A stretch of DNA of 47,763 bases, taken from Filomicrobium sp. Its GTDB lineage: Bacteria > Pseudomonadota > Alphaproteobacteria > Rhizobiales > Hyphomicrobiaceae. The position numbers were made by a program, and so were the translations under genes. Shown piece by piece: positions 40,438 through 47,763 of the stretch. The stretch is taken from positions 1 through 47,763 of the forward strand of contig DAOUZE010000002.1 in assembly GCA_030665765.1 (NCBI GenBank). The letters run 5' to 3'. How positions within the stretch are numbered: position 1 is the first letter of the stretch; every line of letters begins with the position of its first letter. The notes under the pieces were generated by a model, which made no database searches, was not told the DNA's origin, and worked only from the letters and a program-made list of their open reading frames with translations.

Positions 40438-41031
40438 TCAGTAGCGAGGGTGCGAGCGAACCCAATGGCGGCGGCCGGAGGGCACCGCAACGCGATGGCG
40501 GACCGTGCGATAAACCGCCGGGACGTGGACCTTGCGAGCGCGGGCTCCTCGGACGAGTACGCGCCGCGGGATAGTGCCGTAAACGGCCGGAATATGTCGG
40601 CGGATACGACGGGCAGGGCGCACAACGACGTGGCGGACAACACGGCGGGTGACAGCTGGAACACGGACCTTGCACATCCGGTCCCGCCGGAACAGGCCGC
40701 GACGGTGAACCCAGCGCGTTGTTGCGGGACGAACGACGACGGTTTCATAAACCCGACGCGTTACGGCAGGCACCACTTCGTAAGCCGTGTGGGCGGACTC
40801 CAAAAGCACGCGGCGATGAACCGTGCGATAACGGGCGGGAGCGTGCTCGTAATGCACGCTCCGCGGTTCGACCATAACGTCACGTTCAACGGTCCGGTAA
40901 ACGTCCGGGGCGCGAACCCTTTCGTAGCACTCGAGCGAACGATGACAGCCGCGGTCGAAAGCGGACGCGGCTTGCGGCATCAGCACTAGGGTGACCGCCA
41001 CGGCCGCTCCGGCGATTGCTCTGGTCTTCAT
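40438..41031 (-). CDS. Secreted Arg/Val-rich repeat protein
   Basis: Internal ATG: MKTRAIAGAAVAVTLVLMPQAASA signal peptide, then degenerate units of the form (V/I)PAVYRTVxxRVxVxP. Confidence 0.7.
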   Translation of the reverse strand: MKTRAIAGAAVAVTLVLMPQAASAFDRGCHRSLECYERVRAPDVYRTVERDVMVEPRSVHYEHAPARYRTVHRRVLLESAHTAYEVVPAVTRRVYETVVVRPATTRWVHRRGLFRRDRMCKVRVPAVTRRVVRHVVVRPARRIRRHIPAVYGTIPRRVLVRGARARKVHVPAVYRTVRHRVAVPSGRRHWVRSHPRY

Positions 41032-41293
41032 GAGGCACGCAACTCCAAAATACATTGTGGCACCGCTCCGGCGCCTCGGGGAAAAGCCCAACTCTTTGGT
41101 GCCTCGCAGCGAAATGGCCGCAATCTACCCGCACCAAGACGCCATATTTTGCCGAAGGCCCCGCAACCTGTAGAGTATTGCTGTCGACAGCCTGACTGAA
41201 GTCATTAATCGTTACGTGGTAAACTCTATTTTGTTAAGCGTCAGTATAGTACACCTAAATCGAGATCTCGTAACGATTTCGTATCAATGAGTA

Positions 41294-41941
41294 TTGGCCC
41301 TGTACTTAATCAGGACCATTTTAAACGAAAGAGAAACTTCGACTAACGGAAGGTTGACGCTAGTGTCGGTGCGTAGTTTAGCAAATGTCGGCGGATGGAG
41401 CGTCAGGATCGCGGTGCTATTCAGCCTCCTGGCTGTTGCTGGCTGTGGCTGGGGCGATCTTGCTAGACATGACCAGGAGGCGCGCGCCAGCTGGGCTGCG
41501 CTGACGGCCGCGGACAGGATCAACGTGCAACTGGCGGACCGGTTGCTGACTGGCAGACATAACTCGGTGGTCAATCAGCCCAAAAAGGAAGCACGGCTGA
41601 AGCGCGCAGTGGCGCAGCTAAGACAGCTAAATACCGCATATGCCGTTGATCTGAGCGATAGCGCTGGCATGTCGAGCTACGGAGCGGCGCGTCAGCAGGT
41701 GGTGGGCTCGCTCAAGGAAATCGCGATCGCACTGGCCAACCGAGGCAACGCCAATCGAGCGTGGAGATCGCGATCACTGCGGCGGGAATGCGAGGCAGCG
41801 GTTTTTCGGTCCAACATTGCCATAAAATCTTACAATGCGGCTGCGCGTTCCTACAATCGCATCCTGGGTACTAGCCAAGCCAAAGTCTCTAAAGCGCTGC
41901 TTTATCCCGGGCTGCGTCAGTTCGCGTTGCTGGAGCCGTAG
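41294..41941 (+). CDS. LemA-like lipoprotein
   Basis: 215 aa; lipobox-like LFSLLAVAGCGW; C-terminal IKSYNAAARSYNRILG. Start uncertain. Confidence 0.45.
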   Translation: MALYLIRTILNERETSTNGRLTLVSVRSLANVGGWSVRIAVLFSLLAVAGCGWGDLARHDQEARASWAALTAADRINVQLADRLLTGRHNSVVNQPKKEARLKRAVAQLRQLNTAYAVDLSDSAGMSSYGAARQQVVGSLKEIAIALANRGNANRAWRSRSLRRECEAAVFRSNIAIKSYNAAARSYNRILGTSQAKVSKALLYPGLRQFALLEP

Positions 41942-42155
41942 AACGGCTTCGCCTGGAGTTTACCGGTAACTTCGAGGCCAGGTGGCAGGACCGAAAACGG
42001 AATGAAATAACATAACTAAGCTTATGGAATAACGTAACACCCATCAGGTGAGCTTATCTTTCGCCGGTCAATTTCCAATTTCACGGCGTCCTCGGAAAGC
42101 AGTATGACGTAATCGTGCGGTCGATAGAGACCGATTAACCCGAGGAGAGATGATC

Positions 42156-42245
42156 ATGAAAGTTTGGAGCAAGCCGCAGGTTCGCGAACAAGAAGTTGGT
42201 CTCGAAGTCACCAGCTATCTTCCAGCTGAAATCGACATCATCTAA
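42156..42245 (+). CDS. pqqA: Pyrroloquinoline quinone precursor peptide PqqA
   Basis: 29 aa: MKVWSKPQVREQEVGLEVTSYLPAEIDII*; EVTSY holds the Glu-x-x-x-Tyr pair cross-linked in PQQ; RBS GAGGAGA just upstream. In-frame ATG also at 42150. Too short for the ORF track. Confidence 0.92.
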   Translation: MKVWSKPQVREQEVGLEVTSYLPAEIDII

Positions 42246-42291
42246 TCGATTTATAGCTCTTCTTCCTTGATGGGAAGAACACTGTTTTAAA

Positions 42292-42332
42292 CGATGGCCC
42301 AAGCAGAGCGCTTGGGTCATCGATTTTGTTTT
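42292..42332 (+). terminator. Rho-independent terminator downstream of pqqA
   Basis: 13-bp stem CGATGGCCCAAGC-agagc-GCTTGGGTCATCG (one G-T pair) then ATTTTGTTTT. Confidence 0.75.
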
Positions 42333-42350
42333 GGGCACTGCTTAACGCCT

Positions 42351-42869
42351 TCAGGACGGGCGTTGACGCAGCATCAGCCATTCCGGACCCACGATCGGGT
42401 CTTCCCAGACGGTCACCCACTGAAATCCGGCGCGTTCGTATGCGCGCACCGCAGCCTCGTTGCGCACGGAGACAAAAACGCTGAGCGCCATGGCGAGCGT
42501 CGATCCGAATACTTCGGCGGTAAGCTGATCCAACGCCGCACCGCCAATGTTGCGGCCTCGAAATTCCGCCTCGCCAATGAAAAGATCGACGTCCCAAGTC
42601 CAAGGCGGCAGGACATCGGGCAGGTTTTCGCCCCAGTAGACGGCATCGATGGCATGCGCATAGCCGACGGGTTTTCCCGAGACCTCGATAATCCTGCCGA
42701 TGGCTGACGGCGTTTCCAGTACTATGCGCACTTCCGCTTCAGCCGCTGACGGGTTGCCCCACCAGCGTTTGACCGCCGGTCCATGCAGCCAGTTGAGCAG
42801 CATCGGCCAGTCGGACGGCGTGACAGGCCGCAATGCAACGTCTTCACCGCTGTCGCTTGGGCTACCCAT
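42351..42869 (-). CDS. GNAT acetyltransferase, AAC(6')/RimJ-like
   Basis: 172 aa; VALRPVTPSDWPMLLNWLHGPAVKRWWG...GRNIGGAALDQLTAEVFG...NEAAVRAYERAGFQ. Confidence 0.82.
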   Translation of the reverse strand: MGSPSDSGEDVALRPVTPSDWPMLLNWLHGPAVKRWWGNPSAAEAEVRIVLETPSAIGRIIEVSGKPVGYAHAIDAVYWGENLPDVLPPWTWDVDLFIGEAEFRGRNIGGAALDQLTAEVFGSTLAMALSVFVSVRNEAAVRAYERAGFQWVTVWEDPIVGPEWLMLRQRPS

Positions 42870-42898
42870 TGACGTTGCTCGGGTTGAAGTTGCTGCCG

Positions 42899-44491
42899 CT
42901 AATGGCGGAAATGGCGGACGCCCGTGAATACCATCGCTAATCCGCGCTCGTTTGCCGCCGATATGACTTCTTCATCGCGCATGGAACCACCTGGTTGAAT
43001 GATCGCGGTGGCGCCCGCCTCGGCAGCCGTGATCAAACCATCCGCGAATGGGAAAAACGCATCGGAAGCAACGACCGATCCTTTGGTCAACGGCTGCGAT
43101 AGCCCGCCAGCTTTGGCCGCATCTTCAGACTTCCAAGCTGCAATGCGTGTCGAGTCAACGCGGCTCATCTGGCCCGCGCCAATACCGACTGTTGCACAAT
43201 CCTTGGCATAAATGACGGCATTCGACTTGACGTGCTTTGCGATCTTGAAGGCGAAGCGCAGATCGGCCAGCTCCTCTTCCGTCGGAGCCCGGTCGGTGAC
43301 GACCTTGAGCTCGATGTCCTCGATGACTGCGGCATCGCGGTTTTGAACCAGCAACGCGCCGGCCAGAGACCGAACCGCAAGCCCGGGGCTGCGAGGATCA
43401 GGAAGCCCGCCCGTCGTCAGCAATCGCAAGTTTGGCTTCTTGGCGAAAACTGCCTTGGCCGCGTCAGTTGCGGACGGCGCAATGACGACCTCGGTGAAGA
43501 TCTTTGTCATCGCCAACGCGGCACCCTCGTCGATTTCCCGGTTGGTCGCGATGATGCCACCGAAGGCGCTGACCGGATCGCAGCGCAACGCGGACCGGTA
43601 AGCCTCCATGAGTGAAGCGCTGACGGCAACCCCACACGGATTAGCGTGCTTGATAATCGCAACGGCGGCGCCGGCTTCTGGAGTAAACTCCGCGACTAAT
43701 TCGAAAGCGGCATCGGTGTCGTTGAAGTTATTGTAGGAGAGTTCCTTGCCTTGAATCTGAATTGCGCTTGCGACGCCTGCACGCCGCTCTCCCGTGACAT
43801 AAAGGGCCGCCTTTTGATGCGGATTTTCACCGTAGCGCGTGACCTGTGCTAGCCGTCCAGCAAAGGTCCGCCAAGCCGGCGCGGATTCGTCGGTGATTTG
43901 GGCCATCCAGTTACTAATGGCGGCGTCATAGGAAGCGGTTCGCGCGTAAGCCTTGGCGGCAAGCGCGCGGCGCAGAGTGAGGGTCGTGGCGCCATTATTA
44001 CTCTGCATTTCCGCGAGGATTCGATAATAGTCGGCGGGATCAACGAGGACGGTCACGCCGTCGTGGTTCTTCGCCGCTGCCCTAATCATGGCCGGGCCAC
44101 CGATATCTATGTTTTCGATTAAAGCGTCGAAGTCACGGCCAGCGGCCAGAGTTTCCTCAAAGGGATACAGAGAGACCGCCAGCAGGTCGATCGGCAGAAT
44201 ACCGTGCTCGGCGGCAGCGGTCTGGTGACTGAAATTGTCGCGAACCGCGAGCAAGCCGCCATGAACCTTATGGTGCAGTGTCTTGACGCGGCCATCCATC
44301 ATTTCCGGCATGCCGGTGATTTCTGATATGTCGCGTACAGGCAAGCCGGCATTCTTCAATGCCGCTGCCGTTCCTCCGGTTGAAACCAGCTCCACGCCCT
44401 GCGAGACAAGTGCGTTGGCGAACGGAAACAATCCTGTTTTGTCGGAAACCGACAGCAGAGCGCGTGTGATCTTGCGCGGCTTTTCGGGCAT
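42899..44491 (-). CDS. purH: Bifunctional AICAR formyltransferase/IMP cyclohydrolase
   Basis: 530 aa; [62 protein letters not shown]. Confidence 0.97.
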   Translation of the reverse strand: MPEKPRKITRALLSVSDKTGLFPFANALVSQGVELVSTGGTAAALKNAGLPVRDISEITGMPEMMDGRVKTLHHKVHGGLLAVRDNFSHQTAAAEHGILPIDLLAVSLYPFEETLAAGRDFDALIENIDIGGPAMIRAAAKNHDGVTVLVDPADYYRILAEMQSNNGATTLTLRRALAAKAYARTASYDAAISNWMAQITDESAPAWRTFAGRLAQVTRYGENPHQKAALYVTGERRAGVASAIQIQGKELSYNNFNDTDAAFELVAEFTPEAGAAVAIIKHANPCGVAVSASLMEAYRSALRCDPVSAFGGIIATNREIDEGAALAMTKIFTEVVIAPSATDAAKAVFAKKPNLRLLTTGGLPDPRSPGLAVRSLAGALLVQNRDAAVIEDIELKVVTDRAPTEEELADLRFAFKIAKHVKSNAVIYAKDCATVGIGAGQMSRVDSTRIAAWKSEDAAKAGGLSQPLTKGSVVASDAFFPFADGLITAAEAGATAIIQPGGSMRDEEVISAANERGLAMVFTGVRHFRH

Positions 44492-44593
44492 AGCTTTTGT
44501 TCTTTCCTGGCATCAGCTCGATCCGTGACGGCTCCAGGTAGCATGTTGTCGAGTCTTTCGAAATGCGGCGCAGGTAGCAGCAAGTGGATGGCG

Positions 44594-46297
44594 TCAATCA
44601 GCGCTGAACGACCAGATGATTTCGCTGCTGCCGAAGGTCGCACCGCGCAGGACAATCTGCCAGGTGCGCATGGGGCCAGTCGAGTCGGAGAAATAGACTG
44701 CTTCCTCGATCGTTTTTTTTGCCCCGCGGGCGCGAAAACGCCAGGTGGTTCCGTCGGCCAATTCGATTAAAATCGAACCGTCGGCATCGGGGTCAGAAAC
44801 TCCGACATCCGGATGTAGCCGGAAGTGGATGGAATACGGCAGATCCTCCTTGAGGCGAACCTCTTTTGACTTACCTCCGATCCGATCGAAGCCGTCCATG
44901 CGCAGACCGTTCTGCGACAGACGCAAGCGGCGGAAATGAATCAAGCCGAAACGGCGCAAATAGCCGTCATGTTCAGCCTCCATAGTCCATGCATCATCAG
45001 CAACCAACACCTTCGCGGTGACATTGTTTGGGTAACGAATGGGGTGGGCTCCGACGAGATCCTCCAAAAACGGATGGCGGACCATCTTTGAAGAGGACTT
45101 TTCGCCTAGGCACAGCGTGTTGTGAGAGACTGTGGCACGCGATTTGTTGATCCACTCGGTCTCTCGCGGTCGGGGAGCGCCGCCGTTGACGAAGATCAAC
45201 TGGGACCCATAGCTCAGCTCGAATGACAGGCAACCTGCATGCGCGGTCCCAGCATATTCCAACGGAGGAGGTGGGCCGGCGTCGCAGATCAGAATTGACT
45301 CTCCGGCATTATTGCGGAAGTAGCCGCAGTGCGGTGCCCGGTCCATATGCTCTGGGTTGCTTCCGGCATCGTAGGCTAGGACTGTCGCAATGTGGGCTGG
45401 GTCGGCAATGCCGGCTCCGTTGAACCTGGCTAGCGAACCATCGCCCATGCGCATGAAGCGCAACATGCCAAATGCCCGCTGGATGGCCGAAGAAATCTCA
45501 GGCGGAACCTTCCGGTCGCGGGCAATAAAGCACTGGCTCAGTGGCAGCAGGTCGAGCATCAGCTCAACCAACACCGCAGGGTTGCGGCTAATATGGCCAC
45601 CGTCCGGCAGGATTTGACGAACGAGCTCATCGGCAAGAAGGCGTTCGGCTTCGGCCAGCTGACGGTCATGATCGGCTATGGTGAGGTCGCCCAGCACGAT
45701 CGCCATCAGCGACTGGAGCCTAGGCGGTCCAACAGGGGCGGTGCGCCAGGTCGCTGACAAGCGCACCAGTTGTATGCCGAGGCTCTCGGTAATGGCGTCG
45801 TAAGTCTTGGGGTCGGCATCCTCAAGCAGAAGGCCTGCGTGAGAGATCCACGAAATCATGCGACGGGCGATGACTTCGGGCAGCCAGGGTACGCCGCCGC
45901 CGCCACCCCGATAGCGTCCAGTCCACTCGACGGCAAGGCGGCGCGCCTCATCGCGGGCTTCAGGAGACTCGGCCGCTTCGAGATGGCGTAGCCAATCGAA
46001 GCCATGCAGAGTACGGGCCCAGGCGTCGCTCGGTGGGCGGGTTTCGAAAGGAGATCCTCCATCGACCATGGCAAGGGAACCGGCAAGTCCAAATTGACCA
46101 ACTTCGATCTCGTCCCAGAAGCTCGGGTCGCGGGTGCGTAAATCCTGGGGGAGAATGAGCAGCTGATCGGCAACCGCCGAACCGTAACGCCAACGCAGCA
46201 GCCTCGAATAGAGCGCGCGGGACACCAGCCTGCGCCGAGCTCGCTCGGCCGCCAGAGACGTGATCCGGAGGCGCTCGATCAAGCTCAGTCGCGGCAT
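44594..46297 (-). CDS. Heparinase II/III family protein
   Basis: Internal ATG MPRLSLIERLRI chosen because the track ORF to 46615 would overlap rsmB; TLHGFDWLRHL, DGGHISRNPAVLVELMLDLLPL, RATVSHNTLCLGEKSSSKM. Confidence 0.88.
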   Translation of the reverse strand: MPRLSLIERLRITSLAAERARRRLVSRALYSRLLRWRYGSAVADQLLILPQDLRTRDPSFWDEIEVGQFGLAGSLAMVDGGSPFETRPPSDAWARTLHGFDWLRHLEAAESPEARDEARRLAVEWTGRYRGGGGGVPWLPEVIARRMISWISHAGLLLEDADPKTYDAITESLGIQLVRLSATWRTAPVGPPRLQSLMAIVLGDLTIADHDRQLAEAERLLADELVRQILPDGGHISRNPAVLVELMLDLLPLSQCFIARDRKVPPEISSAIQRAFGMLRFMRMGDGSLARFNGAGIADPAHIATVLAYDAGSNPEHMDRAPHCGYFRNNAGESILICDAGPPPPLEYAGTAHAGCLSFELSYGSQLIFVNGGAPRPRETEWINKSRATVSHNTLCLGEKSSSKMVRHPFLEDLVGAHPIRYPNNVTAKVLVADDAWTMEAEHDGYLRRFGLIHFRRLRLSQNGLRMDGFDRIGGKSKEVRLKEDLPYSIHFRLHPDVGVSDPDADGSILIELADGTTWRFRARGAKKTIEEAVYFSDSTGPMRTWQIVLRGATFGSSEIIWSFSAD

Positions 46298-46338
46298 CAC
46301 AGTCCTCCCTCTGCTTCGAACACATAACACTCGGCAAT

Positions 46339-46427
46339 GCGGTGTCGGGCTTACCTTCCGCCAACACCTCGCGCCGGCGTTGGGCTTACCCTTCGCCAAC
46401 ACATCGCAAGCCGGTGTTGGGCTATCT
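46339..46427. repeat. Short imperfect tandem repeat, about 2.6 units of ~34 bp
   Basis: GCGGTGTCGGGCTTACCTTCCGCCAACACCTCGC / GCCGGCGTTGGGCTTACCCTTCGCCAACACATCGC / AAGCCGGTGTTGGGCTATCT. Confidence 0.7.
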
Positions 46428-46451
46428 ACAGACTCCTTGATCCGCGCGCAC

Positions 46452-47756
46452 CTATCCGCTCTCGCGGTGGCGTAGGCGGGCGGCGAAGAAACCATCCATA
46501 CCGGATTTCGTTGGGTGCTCATCGTTTCCCGTGTCGTTGTCACCCAAAGTTTTTGGACACCAAGACGGAAGCGTTCGCAGGAAGCCCTCAAAAGTGACCC
46601 ATTGCGGTTCGACACCGGCTACGGTATCCGCGATGGGGATCACTTCGAATGTATCGTGAGTTTCCATGAAGCGCGCGATCTGTTGCTCGCCTTCCTCGGG
46701 TTGGAGTGAACAGGTGGCGTAGACGAGTTGGCCGCCGGGGCGAACAAGCCGAGCTGCATTCTCAAGAATGCGCTGCTGCACTTGTGTGAGCGCGGCGACG
46801 TCGCTGTCGCGTTTCAAGTGAAGTATATCGGGATGGCGGCGGATGGTTCCGGTTGCCGTGCAGGGTGCATCAAGCAGCACAGCATCAAAAGACCGCCCGG
46901 GTTGCCAATGAGCTGCATCCGCGACAACGAATTCAGCTTCAAGCTGAAGGCGATGCAGGTTCTCCTTGACTCGCTCAAGGCGTGAAGCGGAGCTGTCGAC
47001 GCAGGTTACACGTGCACCCGCGGCGGCGAGTTGGGCCGTCTTACCACCAGGGGCGGCGCAGAGATCCGCGACTTCAATACCTGATACCGCACCGAAGAGG
47101 CGAGCAGGTAATGCCGAGGCAGCGTCTTGAACCCACCAAGCGCCTTCGGCATAGCCGGGCAATTCGACGACGCGTCCGGATTCGCTGAGTCTCAGTGAAC
47201 CTGTCGCCAGCTGCCGCGCACCGAGATGCCGGGCCCAGTCTTCAGCCTCGTCGAAATTCTTCAAGCTGAGATCCAGCGGTGCTTCGCGCAGGCTTGCTTC
47301 GGCAATGGACCGGGCCGTATCGGCACCGTAGGCCACCGTCCAGCGTCGCCATAGCCAATCCGGAATCGCTCTGATGAAAGATTCGCGTTCGGCGAAAGCC
47401 TTCGGCCCTTGATCAGCAACCTTGCGCAAGACGGCGTTCACGAACTTTTTGAGATGGGTGGAGTGGCGTCCTCGGGCGGTCTGCTCGACAGCCAGGCTGA
47501 TTGCGGCATGGGGGGGAGTGCGCAGCAAAAGCAGCTGGGTGGCGGCGGCAAGCAGGATTGCTGCGACGCGCTCCTGGCGTGCGGGTAGCGGCTTTTCGAT
47601 GAAGCCGGCGACGACCTCGTTAAGCGGCAGGGCAAAACGCAAGGCATTGGCTGCCGTGGTTCGCGCCAGGCCGAGGTCGCGTCCGGCGAGGTCTTTATAG
47701 GCGGGAGCCGCGACAAGCCTTGCCCACGTCTCGTCGAAGGCGCGTTGATCATGCAA
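46452..47756 (-). CDS. rsmB: 16S rRNA (cytosine-5)-methyltransferase RsmB/NOL1/NOP2/Sun family
   Basis: 434 aa; NusB-like N-terminus; VADLCAAPGGKTAQLAAAGA, VLLDAPCTATGTIRRHPDI, YATCSLQPEEGEQQI. True start may lie beyond the right edge. Confidence 0.92.
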   Translation of the reverse strand: MHDQRAFDETWARLVAAPAYKDLAGRDLGLARTTAANALRFALPLNEVVAGFIEKPLPARQERVAAILLAAATQLLLLRTPPHAAISLAVEQTARGRHSTHLKKFVNAVLRKVADQGPKAFAERESFIRAIPDWLWRRWTVAYGADTARSIAEASLREAPLDLSLKNFDEAEDWARHLGARQLATGSLRLSESGRVVELPGYAEGAWWVQDAASALPARLFGAVSGIEVADLCAAPGGKTAQLAAAGARVTCVDSSASRLERVKENLHRLQLEAEFVVADAAHWQPGRSFDAVLLDAPCTATGTIRRHPDILHLKRDSDVAALTQVQQRILENAARLVRPGGQLVYATCSLQPEEGEQQIARFMETHDTFEVIPIADTVAGVEPQWVTFEGFLRTLPSWCPKTLGDNDTGNDEHPTKSGMDGFFAARLRHRESG

Positions 47757-47763
47757 AACCGAT

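Noticed and set aside
46298-46615. N-terminal extension of the heparinase ORF to 46615
   Set aside because: Would overlap rsmB extensively and translate the tandem repeat; MPRLSLIERLRI at 46297 is a better start.
1-47763. Genome-wide reassignment of TAG to a sense codon
   Set aside because: TAG is the apparent terminator of several intact genes here (8217 DUF2325, 27947 BoxR-like, 28135 TPR, 31799 dut, 32647 olsB), so the in-frame TAGs need a local explanation or low-level suppression.
1-47763. Mobile elements, CRISPR arrays, toxin-antitoxin or restriction systems
   Set aside because: No transposase, integrase, regularly spaced repeat array, methyltransferase/restriction pair or obvious TA pair recognised in the translations.

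Overview
This looks like ~47.8 kb of chromosome from a methylotrophic alphaproteobacterium, probably Hyphomicrobium-like (inferred from gene content only). The left end has a minus-strand serine-cycle cluster, sga-mcl-mtkA-mtkB-ppc. ppc runs off the left edge and is missing from the supplied ORF track. Next to it is a LuxR-type response regulator whose receiver has lost the usual phospho-acceptor Asp. The middle carries mostly accessory genes: a divergent DUF2325/Rrf2 pair, a YcbB-like L,D-transpeptidase, a solitary AapJ-like binding protein, tRNA-His, a soluble histidine kinase, and a diheme cytochrome c overlapping an ABC permease. It also has an AsmA-like protein, a second binding protein, an M15-like protein with a very basic linker, a sodium:solute symporter, an HpcH/HpaI aldolase and a BoxR/BzdR-type regulator. 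The right part has coaBC-dut, olsB, a hybrid kinase, Trm112, a LON-domain protein, a thioredoxin-TPR protein, a YbaK-type deacylase, tRNA-Gly, an orphan ParA, purH, a heparinase II/III protein and rsmB. A 29-aa pqqA absent from the ORF track also lies there, with no pqqBCDE nearby. The strongest unusual signals are: (i) reading frames interrupted only by in-frame TAG codons (an SH3-domain gene with one, a hybrid kinase with two), near an OhrR/MarR-like gene with no standard start codon; (ii) the orphan pqqA with a direct-repeat promoter and strong terminator; (iii) the receiver lacking its Asp beside the serine cycle, with palindromes upstream of sga; (iv) a BoxR-like regulator with an altered Walker A; (v) the overlapping cytochrome/permease pair without an ATPase; (vi) an Arg/Val-rich secreted repeat protein. 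No transposase, CRISPR array or rRNA was recognised.
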